NCBI GenBank assembly: GCA_000969725.1
Contig: JXSR01S022813.1
Source of the DNA: Ophiothrix spiculata
Lineage: Eukaryota > Echinodermata > Ophiuroidea > Amphilepidida > Ophiotrichidae
Direction: 5' to 3' (one strand)
Length of the DNA stretch: 29,209 nt
Shown here piece after piece: positions 20,217 to 28,984 of this stretch. Every line of letters starts with the position of its first letter. Positions within the stretch are counted from its first letter, which is position 1. The position numbers and the translations under genes were made by a program. The notes beneath the pieces were generated by a model. That model made no database searches. It was given only the letters and a program-made list of their open reading frames with translations, and was not told the origin of the DNA.

Positions 20217-21273
20217 TTACGCTGAGCGAATTCGGCAACCTTGCAACAACGTATTTCCAATGGAGCCAGCGTTCAGGATTTTGAAACGCATGTTACGGCT
20301 ACCTTCGTTTAAAATAAATCCACAAAAATAGACTCGATGATTTAATTTTAGTGAGGAAACACAAACTTACAATTTGAAATTCTCATTAATTTCCATTTAA
20401 CATGAAATCTGGATGATGTTTTTGGCCTCTACCTACACGTTCTTTGATGATCGCGCAGTGTCAACAATCGTCGATCTATGGTGCCCAATTTTATAGCGCT
20501 CCATCTGCTTAATGACATATGAAAATATTTTACTATCAGCGAAAAACATGAAACCAAGCTCAACAAAATGCGTCATTGAGCAAAGTGACGTAAATTTATC
20601 AACTGAATTTGTATAGCTCCGCGCCCGAGCGCCGAACAAGATAATTCATCGCAGTGAGTCGTTCGGGTTTTTAGAGCAAGGCGCCCTTCATTTCAAAAAC
20701 TGTTTGCCCACCTATGACATCACAAGTGGCCACTGCTCATTTTCCCATAGAAAACAATGCAAAATGTTATACCATTTTAGCTTAAATGAGCGTCACTTTC
20801 ATGATTTCTAGTTGAGTAGATGTTGTTTATTGGTCATTTCCAAACACAGCCCTGTATTCATTTCATTTAGTAACAGGATTTATAAGTGATAAATATTGAA
20901 ATGAAAAATTTTCCCCATAGACTTACATACTTAAGTCTGCTGAATTCTGCAGACTTACCATGGCATGGTAAAATCTGACCCAGATCATACGGTTTTGGGC
21001 AATTCTGCAAAATCTTCTTTTTGCTCTAACTTTAAAAGTACTTAACCTAGAAAGTTGGTTGAACCACCATTTTGTTGCAAATTTTGCCACCTATAATTTA
21101 AATCCACTTTCAAGAAAATATTTCAATTTTCTAAATTTTATGAACATACCTATCATAGACTTTTATCATTGGGTTTTGTAATTTTCGTACAATGTAGTAA
21201 AAGCCCATATGTAAAAATCATTGTTTGGTCATGGTAACCAGGACTAATATTATATAGGCAAATTAGGTCTTAT

Positions 21274-21492
21274 AAAGGGACTAGCCTAGATTCCACTTAG
21301 TTAGAATTAAAAACTTATGGAAACACTCTAAATAAAGCTTAAAAGTATAGCAATATCAAAAAAAGTACAAACATTTGTAAACACAGAAATGGCTCAAACT
21401 AATTTGCAATATCATTATGTGATGGGGGTGTGACTATCTTGTGTTTTCTAAATCCTAAAATTGTACAGGTCTCATATCTAGATTTACCAGAT
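21274..21492 (+). repeat. Dispersed repeat, uninterrupted copy
   Basis: From AAAGGGACTAGCCTAGAT through CTCTAAATAAAGC, ATGGCTCA, AATTTGCAATAT and GTGTGACTATC to ATTTACCAGATA, this copy aligns in order with 28087-28826. The second copy is longer because it contains the TTAA MITE and a 51-bp hairpin insertion. The family is unknown and no coding frame is shared. Confidence 0.75.
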
Positions 21493-21626
21493 AAAAAACA
21501 AACAAATCCCTTAGAGATAATTTATTTTAATACACAATAAAACTTCAAAAATAATTTGTTTACCTATCACATGTGTAGCAACAAAATCTTTTTAAATTTT
21601 GAAACTAGAAACATTGTTTTCACATC

Positions 21627-21650
21627 TTTTTTGTCGCCGGCGACAAAAAA
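21627..21650. repeat. Perfect 24-bp palindrome with a CG-rich core
   Basis: TTTTTTGTCGCC is followed directly by its reverse complement GGCGACAAAAAA with no loop. The flanks are not symmetrical, so it is not the centre of a larger palindrome. Confidence 0.8.
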
Positions 21651-22505
21651 TACTGCTGGTAAATAATTTCATTTTTCTCCTCTGTTACACAAATTCAGCG
21701 GAAACTACTTGTAGGATATGGCCCGTTTCACAGTAATTGCCAATTTTATGAGTTTTCACTTAAAGCCTGTAGGATTTTTTACAGGAAGGTGATACAGTCA
21801 CAGAGTCACCTCATGTGTTTTTACTTACATCTATACGAGGCCTACCTCCCATACCTAAACCAACTTATTTGCGCTTGGTCTTCAGGAGGCATCCCACACA
21901 AAATGGTCAAAATTTGACCGATATGGCGTCAACCAAAAATACATGTCCTTTTGGTTTCAGCTGCCATATGGTCATTTTCACAATCAATGGTGTAACTTCT
22001 GTCTCATTTGACCCAAAATTTTAAACATCATATTTATTGATGATTTTGATATTTGTATAGAAAAATGGTTAAATTTTTGAAAATTAATCATTTCAAAGCT
22101 TAAACTATGGGTTTTGAAGTGATAATACATGGTCTACAGTGAAAAATAAGGAGATTTGAGCAAAAATTGATTTTTTTAAATATGATTCTTTTGAAACTAA
22201 AACAATCATCAACACCATTGTTAAAGGCTCCAAAATGTCATTAAGTACATATTATTAATAAATTAGAAAAGTTTTTGAATCAGATTACAATACTTTTGAA
22301 CATTTTTGGATTTGAATCGCTAATTTGGAGGTAAAATTAAAAAATGAGGGAATCTTTTTAAATTTTAGATATTCCCAAAAGGCAGGGCAGGTCAAAGTGG
22401 CTATACAAAATCACTTCATACCAGGGTCCATCTTGGGTAAGTTTGGTAAAAATTGATCCATGTTTGTTAAAATAGGAAAAGTCACAAGCAGCAATTTTGG
22501 GGCAA

Positions 22506-23451
22506 TGTTTCGGAGGTTACACAATGTTAACACATATTCAGTTAGTTTTTCAATGTTAATAACTTGGAACTAGGTACATAATACTTAAATTTGCAACTTT
22601 ATTTTCTAAATACATTAATTCTACAATACAAATTATACTATTACTGTGGCATATGATGCATTTTTACAAAAATTACAGCAATTGATGCACTGCCTTTTTG
22701 ACACAAATACAAAGGCAACATCATTTGGAGTGCATATAATTATCAGGATAAATATTAACAAATTAAACAATTGTGAGCTCAAAAATCATCAGAAACAACC
22801 TATCACACCAAAACAGTGCTATTGGGGCACATCAGGCAACCTTTTTATTAAAGGTGTGGTGAAAATAAAGTAAAATATCCTTTGTTTCGGAGGTTACTGT
22901 TAACACATACATAACTTAGTGCATTAAAATATTGTTGGTGATCTTTCTATTCTTCTTTTTTAATATGTTTGTAGTTAGACACTTCATTTTGATAATTTAG
23001 TACAACCACATTAACCCCTGCTATTAAACTAGTAAACATAGCTCAATGTTAACACATTTTTGTAACCTCCGAAACATCAACCTTCCTGTCTAGCAGAAGG
23101 GTTAAAACTGCTTCAGATGTTTTAAACATCATACATTTTCTGCAATTTAAGTTTTGGCACTCTTGTACCTAAATGACCTGTTCTTGTTTTTCTCAAATAG
23201 AATTTGTTTAGTATTTGTTCTAATATAAATAAGAACATTGTCATGTAGTGAAAATACCACAAATTTTATGAATAAAACATCAACATGTGTTGTAAATCCT
23301 GATGGGAAGTACGGAAGAACTTCAAAACTTATTTTTCACTGATTTTTACATTTTTCCAATTAAAAAATCAATAAAAGCATATATCTGAATGTTTTAAGTC
23401 CAAAAACTGTGCATTGAGCATTGTTAACACATGTGTGTAACCTCCGAAACA
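22506..23451. mobile_element. Element with four mirrored TTTCGGAGGTTAC / TGTTAACACAT modules
   Basis: TGTTTCGGAGGTTAC followed by TGTTAACACAT occurs at 22506-22535 and 22883-22908. The same two words inverted occur at 23047-23076 and 23422-23451. The outer pair gives terminal inverted repeats 946 bp apart and the inner pair a nested set about 195 bp apart. All 15-base and 11-base words are perfectly conserved while the rest of the segment is AT-rich and unalike, so the words are probably binding sites for a transposase or other protein. The open frame at 22646-22873 inside is low complexity and not convincing. The family is unknown and no target duplication is clear. Confidence 0.6.
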
Positions 23452-24173
23452 GTTATTTTTAGTTTCAGGCAAATATTTCACATACCTGTTTGAAACAGTT
23501 GGAATTTTTTTTTTTTTCAATTTACTCTGACATGCTATTTGCATAAAAAAATCTGTATTTTGTTTTTTTAGTAATCAATACCATCATTAATTAGAATACG
23601 GCCGCGCGCTACAAGTCAAAATTCCAAGAAAATGCATCTCTGTGCATTTAAAATGTCATAACTTGAAAAGTATTCACCGTACCCTAGGAAAAGTATACAT
23701 TTCTAGAAAGCTTTTTCTTCAAGGAATCCAAAAATGGTATTGTTGTAATGGTAGGGGTAAGTATGAAAACACTATGGTTGAAAAAATATCAAAAAGTTAA
23801 CAAAAATGTGAATTTAAAAAAACCTTTGCGCAAAATATGTTGAACTTTGTAAAGGAACTTAATGTCATATATGAATAGAAAGTTGTGTTTATGAAGAATT
23901 CAAATATGCAAGTAAAAATTAGGTGGGAAGTAACAAATTTCAGAAATACATTCTTCAAAAATTTTACTTTTTTGAAATTTTGTTGGTACTTTTCTGGTAC
24001 ATAACTCCTCTGTGTTAAACCTCTTGTCATTTTAAGTTGCATTTTTGAATTCTACAAGAAAAATGCTTTAAGAAAATGTATACTTTTATGTACCTATTAA
24101 AGGTGTAAGGTGTGGCCGTTATAATCAAAAGAATTATAAAACGTGCGGTTTTTAGTTTGACTATTTTTACAAA

Positions 24174-24508
24174 AAGGTGTGACGCGAAAACATCCCACCT
24201 TAAAACGCATGGCCACTAGTGAATCAAAGTTATGTCAAATTTTGCCATGTCCGAAAAAGGTAACGCGAGTAACGCTTTTTTGCACGAGTGCCACAACCAC
24301 ATATTTTGACAGAAAGTTTGGTTGTTACTACCGATGGAAAGTCATGACTGTAAGGTATGTATATGTGAAAGATGAAGGAAATAGTCCATCTTTTGTAAAA
24401 ACTACAGCACTTGAAAGGTAAAAAGGCACAAAAAAAGGAAACACGAGTAACGCTGGAAATGCCCAAGAAGGTGTGACGCGAAAACGGCCCACCTTAAAAC
24501 GCATGGCC
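24174..24508. repeat. 41-bp direct repeats about 250 bp apart
   Basis: AAGGTGTGACGCGAAAAC and the following bases to ACGCATGGCC occur at 24174-24214 and 24468-24508 with two differences in 41. Each copy itself pairs AAGGTG with CACCTT. Between them, GTAACGCGAGTAACGC (about 24260) and ACACGAGTAACGCTGG (about 24441) form a second, weaker direct pair. The repeats are too short for typical LTRs and the interval has no retroelement coding. A duplicated segment or composite MITE is likelier. Confidence 0.6.
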
Positions 24509-24539
24509 TGATACAAGTACTTGCATAACATGCATACCC

Positions 24540-24734
24540 ATGGCCATAAGGATTCTATTCGTACAGGGGACCCAGGTCTTTATAAAGCCGTGGGTCCCCT
24601 GTCCGACCACGGAGCAAGTAGAGTAAAATTTTTTGCTCAACGAAACAAGGAGACGAAAACCGCCCGGCCCGGGGCTCTAACCCACAATCTCTGTATCACG
24701 AGACCCGTGCTCTAACCGCTCGGCCACGCTCCCC
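24540..24734 (-). mobile_element. tRNA-derived SINE with hairpin central domain
   Basis: On the minus strand it starts GGGGAGCGTGGCCGAGCGGT with an intact A box. The B box is mutated (GGGTTAGAGCC). After the head come CGGTTTTCGTCTCCTTG and a domain where ACAGGGGACCCA pairs perfectly with TGGGTCCCCTGT (24563-24574 with 24591-24602). The head matches 12081-12189 and the domain matches 17666-17738. The exact 3' end is uncertain. It is non-coding and depends on a LINE for movement. Confidence 0.8.
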
Positions 24735-25184
24735 TCTCGACCTTCTGCTTCTCTGTAGACGAATTTCATTTAATCAATATCTTCTTTCAGAGAGCATATA
24801 CATGTATATCATTTTTTTGTTTACCTCCTGGCATTGCCTGGTTAGGCACAGTCACAAAAATTTCAAATGAAACTGATTTAAATTGTCTGGAATCAAGTTT
24901 ATTGGAAAGAGGATCTCATTACAAATAAAATGACACCAATTTCGTCACTCCTAAGTCAAGTTATTGGCAATTTTGTGTCGCTGGAATAGGGTATATAAAT
25001 CCATCCAGCATGTCCAATATACAATGTAGAAACCATGAAGAATTTGTTGAAAGTGTGTCATAATGAAATGAAACAGTTTCTGCCAAATTTTCCTATAATT
25101 CGTGCACAAATCCATAGATTTCACACCCAAAATTTTGAATTTACACACACAAACCTTCAAATCCTGCCTAAGACATGGCCCAGT

Positions 25185-25260
25185 TTTGTCGATAAATGAA
25201 ATTTCATGTTGACATGTCGAGATTAAGATATGCTTAATGTGGACATATATGTCGATCGAC
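25185..25260. repeat. GTCGACA-rich repeat, copy 2
   Basis: This is a diverged partner of 17571-17632 in the same orientation, sharing TGTCGANAAATGA, GACANGTCGAGAT and ACATATATGT in order. It lies just upstream of the exon at 25443. Confidence 0.55.
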
Positions 25261-25442
25261 GTAAGACATGTCAACAGAAACCTTGGTGATTATAGGGACT
25301 CGTAAGATTTTGGACTTGTTGCTACACTTGCCTTGGTTCATGATACGTACTTGTATAGTACATGTTATTTTGGCCTCAAATTTATTTGTTAGTGTTGAAA
25401 GACAATTGTTTATCCAAGCCTGTGTTTACCTGCACTTTACAG

Positions 25443-25687
25443 GTGAAGTTTCAGAACAGCCAGGTAGACCATCCACTGAATTTACCACTGATCAACTTCC
25501 TCTGGGACAGGAGTACATTTTCCCGCCAATTGGCTGATGTGAAAGCAGATGCTGCACAGTTTGTGGAAAGGATGAAAAATATTTTGAGTAATTATGCTGA
25601 CGTTCTTGCATCTACACCAAGTACATCCACAGGTATTGCTGGTACATCAACGGGTGATGCAAATATATCTGCTGGATCTTCTCAAGG
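25443..25687 (+). CDS. Internal coding exon, plus-strand gene of unknown family
   Basis: A pyrimidine-rich tract ending TGCACTTTACAG precedes the exon, and a strong donor GG|GTAAGT (GT at 25688-25689) follows it. Read in phase 0 at its start it is open for 81 codons plus two bases. The peptide runs from VKFQNSQVDHPLNLPLINFL through a probable amphipathic helix (FSRQLADVKADAAQFVERMK) to a Ser/Thr/Gly-rich linker (about residues 58-81). The phase-0 start matches the exon at 15889-16065, so the two probably join. The final phase 2 implies at least one further exon beyond, which I could not find before the window end. I recognise no catalytic motif or named domain. The longer open frame upstream is intronic. 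Confidence 0.6.
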
Positions 25688-25864
25688 GTAAGTACTAAAC
25701 ACCGACCAATTTTTGCATCTATCTACAATCACATGTATTAGAAAGTACTTCAAACGGCTAATATCCATAACCATTCTTGTCAACATTAAACATTTAAGTC
25801 CTATAGTAAAACGGGTTGGTACAATATGTGACCCCACTTCTGTGACCCCACTTTATTCTTGCTG

Positions 25865-26110
25865 AAATTTGATATTGATGTACTTTAGGTCATCCTGAGC
25901 AACATTAGCACATTTTAAAAATCATCCGAGGTCATTAAGGGGGTCTTAAGGGGGTCAAAAGGGTTCACACGTCAAATTCTAAAAATACTCCGATTGACAT
26001 CAAATTTGATATGGATGTACTTTTAGGACATCCTGAGCAACATACACACATTTTAAAAAATCATCTGAGGTCATTAAGGGGATCAAAAGGGGTGAAAGGT
26101 CAAATTGGCA
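25865..26110. repeat. Tandem duplication with 137-bp period
   Basis: AAATTTGATATTGATGTACT, CATCCTGAGCAACAT, ACATTTTAAAAATCAT and GAGGTCATTAAGGGG occur in order from 25865 and again from 26002 with scattered differences. Two units are visible, with partial GGGGGTC repeats in the spacer. No coding frame is maintained. Confidence 0.75.
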
Positions 26111-26779
26111 TAATGCCATATGGATTTTGATTAGGGGAGAGTGGGGTATATATGAGGCTCCCCTTTTCATAATTTCAATCATATATTTTTAAACAAAACA
26201 CAACAGATATATATGATTAGGTGCCCAATACTATGTCTAAAGTTCATCCAATTCGAATGGGGTATTCAAATTCTTGAGTCTCAGAAAGGTTCATGGTTAT
26301 TTCGTCAATGGCTGAACTTTTGGATGCTTCGTCATCATTGTCATTGACATTGCTTAGCTACTGAGTTTCTTAAAATGATTGAAAAAAGTACTGAGATTAA
26401 TATTTTCATGGTTGGTATTACAAGAATTTGAATTGTTGATGATGGTCCAATATTTTCTTGGATCATTTGTTTTTAGCTGTTTTAAATCTTCATTTAATTT
26501 CTTATATAGTAGTCACATTTGGCAATGGATGAACTTAAAGGTACTGTACACCAAGTCACCTTGCGCTGCACGCGAGGAATTTTTAGCGACAGAAAAAAAA
26601 TTCGGTAGGGGCAACCCCCCCCCTTCGTAGAATAAGGGTTAATACAGTTATTGTCAAACCAAGGTTTTAGAATTCCTTTTACGCTCAAAATTATTTGATT
26701 GTAGTTTGTCCAAAGTTTGGTTTGTCCATGGTTTGTCATTATATTTTTTTGCCATACTGGTAGCCTAGCCAGGGCTGGT
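26111..26779. other. Non-coding stretch downstream of the plus-strand exon
   Basis: AT-rich sequence, probably intronic. CTTAAAGGTACTGTACACC at about 26536 looks like one end of another TTAA-type element, but I find no matching right end. Nothing else is recognised. Confidence 0.45.
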
Positions 26780-27098
26780 GTAATATTAAAATATATTACA
26801 TATTTTAACACAAAGATCATCAATTATACTTTTATATGACTAGTATCAAAGATCCTTTGCTAGTTTGGACAGGAACTAGTTCCATACTGAGCTTTTGAAT
26901 AAAAGAGATTATCCATATCAGTTTTAACAAAGTGAGATTTAAAATCATCAGCTTTAACCCTGTCCCAATTAGTTAATATGTTACTGGGTGGTATGGAATT
27001 TTTTGGATTATCTTGGTTGTCAGAATAATGAGGTGAAACAGGGTGAAAAATATCTGTGTCAGCAGCAGAGTAATTTTGATTTGTACAAGTTGATTTTA
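26780..27098 (-). pseudogene. LINE remnant, segment after the endonuclease domain
   Basis: Read on the minus strand, the segment contains ILTNWDRVKADDFKSHF followed, after a short polar stretch and in another frame, by IDDLCVKICNIF. This is the pattern found between the endonuclease and reverse transcriptase domains of non-LTR retrotransposons, where a W-D-x-x-K stretch precedes a conserved helix. It continues the endonuclease piece at 27461-27735 across the MITE insertion. No reverse transcriptase follows, so the copy is truncated. The clade (Jockey/I/RTE-like) cannot be fixed from so little. Confidence 0.6.
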
Positions 27099-27102
27099 TT
27101 AA

Positions 27103-27456
27103 AGGTGTTGGTTCCAATCACATTCTCATTCTCATTCCCTCGGGCTCAACCGAAGTAGTATATTTTTTGATGCCAAATGAAAGCTCATATTTTTCTGATT
27201 GTAAATCAAAATTTCACCTCCAAATTCTTTATAGTTTCTGAGATACGGCACAACATGTAAAATAAATGGTATACCTATTTTCCATTTCTTTTGTATTTAC
27301 ATAACAGCCTCATCCCCAGGGTTGCATACTTTCTGTTGTCTCTCAAGAGAAAGCAAGACACAAGCCAAGGTTGAAACCTTGCACAATACATTTCAGAGGT
27401 CAAGGTCAATCAGTTAAAAGTAAATTATACACATCCTAAAATAGGAACCTACACCT
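27103..27456. mobile_element. MITE with TTAA target duplication, inserted in a LINE
   Basis: The left end is AGGTGTTGGTTCC and the right end in reverse complement AGGTGTAGGTTCC, 12 of 13 identical. TTAA flanks at 27099-27102 and 27457-27460. LINE-derived protein pattern is found on both sides, so the MITE arrived after the LINE. The 354-bp interior is non-coding. Confidence 0.8.
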
Positions 27457-27460
27457 TTAA

Positions 27461-27735
27461 GGAATACATAATTCTACACTAATTGGTTTGTGCTTGTCAG
27501 ATAAGCCAGGATCAAAAATATCAACAGAAAAATTGCTATTAAACCATAAAGTAGTAATGAAGAGGACATAATTATATAGTCACTATTTCCTGTCTTACTA
27601 GTATAAGTAAAATTTCCCAAGTTTTTATCATTTCCAAATCTACCGTTAACAATTTTAAGATCACAACATTCGCAAATATCAATAAGTTTTAAACCATTAT
27701 TGTTTGTTTTCTTGTTGTAATTGTATAAACTACAC
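27461..27735 (-). pseudogene. LINE remnant, C-terminal endonuclease domain
   Basis: The minus-strand frame reads NNNGLKLIDICECCDLKIVN, then GRFGNDKNLGNFTYTSKTGN and DYIIMS. This matches the exonuclease-endonuclease-phosphatase fold of LINE endonucleases (N-G-L-L ... L-x-I-x-N-G ... G-x-F-T-Y-x-S). A frameshift just after DYIIMS moves the domain's terminal motif to another frame, where FDPGLSDKHKPISVEL resembles the conserved S-D-H-x-P-I with an extra residue. The upstream catalytic part is absent. It is a dead fragment. Confidence 0.7.
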
Positions 27736-28086
27736 TGTAGGCTAAATGCAAGAAATCTCAATCAAAAATAAAGTTAACAATTTGTCCAATAGTTGATTCA
27801 CTTGAGTAATTCTCAGAGCTCTCTCTGCACACGTACACGTCCAGACTGCTCATTGACAAAACCCCAAACCCCAAGTTTTCTTTGGGATTAAGATTCTTTA
27901 TTAAAGTCAGTCTTAAAACTCTAGTGTTTTTTCTGCATAGTTCACACCATGTGCTAATTTAATAATTGAGTTGATCTAGAAAATGTTTCTGACTTCTGGA
28001 GTATGAACCGAGAATGGAAGGCCTCCATGTGCATGGATGCAAATGTTTATTATAAAACATTGCAGTTTGATTTTGATGAAAAAGTA
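27736..28086. other. Non-coding stretch, nothing recognised
   Basis: AT-rich sequence between the LINE remnant and the dispersed repeat. I see no element ends or open frame of note. Confidence 0.5.
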
Positions 28087-28119
28087 AAAGGGACTAGCCT
28101 AGATCCCATCTAGAATTAA

Positions 28120-28601
28120 GGTGTTTGGTCCATGAGAGATCCGCTCGAGCAATTTTAGTATAAATCGTCATGAATGATATTTTATCGATATAGAATCGAT
28201 TTTTAAAATAAAAATTGGGGGTCATGGGACTCATTTTTGCATGAGAGTCTGTTTAAAAACACCATTTTTGGAGGTTTTGGGGGACAAATTGGTACAGGAG
28301 TCTATGGGAAATGTGGCAAAAGTGAAATTATTTAGTGTTGATTCAAAAAAATTGCTCAAGTAATTTTGTTAATTTTTTTATAAAAGTTGCGCACAAGTAC
28401 ATGTATGTTCTTTCAAATAAAAAATAAAAATTGGGGGTGACCGACTTTAGTTTTCGAGAATAATATTGAAATATGGCCATTTTTAGCTTCAAAACACCAC
28501 TCAGAGTACATATATATATATATGCGCATGCGTATTGCGGCACTATCCTACTCGGAAACTATATGTACTGGTACGCGTGGACGGCGCGTGGACCAAACAC
28601 C
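28120..28601. mobile_element. Complete TTAA MITE, GGTGTTTGGTCCA family
   Basis: The element starts GGTGTTTGGTCCATG and ends CGTGGACCAAACACC, a TIR of 14 bp or more, with TTAA at 28116-28119 and 28602-28605. The host repeat at 21274 lacks it and has TAGAATTAA followed shortly by CTCTAAATAAAG, fixing the boundaries independently. The 482-bp interior is non-coding, includes an (AT)n tract near 28509, and shares landmarks with the eroded inverted copy at 13477-13872. Confidence 0.88.
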
Positions 28602-28717
28602 TTAAGATGCTCTAAATAAAGCTAAAAAGTATAGTAAAATCCAGTGAAAAAATGTACACACAAATGGCTCATATATATTGAGAAAGAATTAATTTGCAAT
28701 ATACCACCTTTGGTGGT

Positions 28718-28776
28718 GGTGTGACATAGTCCCGAGTAAAATAACTAAAATTGGTTATTTTACTCCCAGGTGTGAC
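28718..28776. repeat. 43-bp hairpin insert between 8-bp direct repeats
   Basis: GGTGTGAC stands at 28718-28725 and 28769-28776. The 43 bases between contain a perfect 12-bp-arm hairpin, GAGTAAAATAAC with GTTATTTTACTC. The other copy of the host repeat has a single GGTGTGACTATC near 21429 and no hairpin, so this is a real insertion with duplication. Confidence 0.7.
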
Positions 28777-28984
28777 TATCCTGTGTTTCCTAACTAAATT
28801 TATATCTCAGATGGATTTACCAGATATTTATGATCAAACCAGGTATGAGAATTTTCAAATAGTTATCTGATTTCAGTTATTTTTATCATCCAAATAGCTC
28901 AAAATTTGGACAAATTGTCTGTCTTCTTGTATTTTCTTGTATTGTATGAGCATAGAACCTTTTGCATAGTAGGAAAGCTTAGAA

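Larger units (their letters stand above)
16066..25442 (+). other. Presumed 9.4-kb first intron of the plus-strand gene
   Basis: This runs from the donor at 16066 to an acceptor ending TGCACTTTACAG at 25442. It is packed with repeats described separately. The stretches 16540-17570, 19330-20190, 20217-21270 and 21660-22500 contain AT-rich sequence in which I see no gene or bounded element. Additional short exons are possible. Confidence 0.45.
28087..28826 (+). repeat. Dispersed repeat, copy carrying two insertions
   Basis: This is the same family as 21274-21492, with collinear words AAAGGGACTAGCCTAGAT, CTCTAAATAAAGC, ATGGCTCA, AATTTGCAATAT, GTGTGACTATC and ATTTACCAGATA. Relative to that copy it contains the MITE at 28120-28601 and the 51-bp hairpin unit at 28718-28776. 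Confidence 0.75.

Noticed and set aside
22646-22873. 75-codon open frame inside the four-module element
   Set aside because: Low-complexity composition, no recognisable motif and a lone ATG in AT-rich DNA. Not credible as a transposase.
24174-24508. Possible LTR pair
   Set aside because: The repeats are only 41 bp, lack TG...CA ends and enclose just 253 bp with no retroelement features.
25268-25537. Alternative plus-strand frame over the exon at 25443
   Set aside because: It ends within the exon and does not reach the donor. The other frame spans the exon and fits phase 0 with the upstream exon.
26379-26630. 83-codon plus-strand open frame as a next exon of the plus-strand gene
   Set aside because: Phase and splice sites do not fit, and the composition is hydrophobic AT-driven noise.
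27474-27761. Membrane protein suggested by the hydrophobic end of the minus-strand frame
   Set aside because: The hydrophobic tail results from a frameshift in a LINE endonuclease remnant, not from a real membrane segment.
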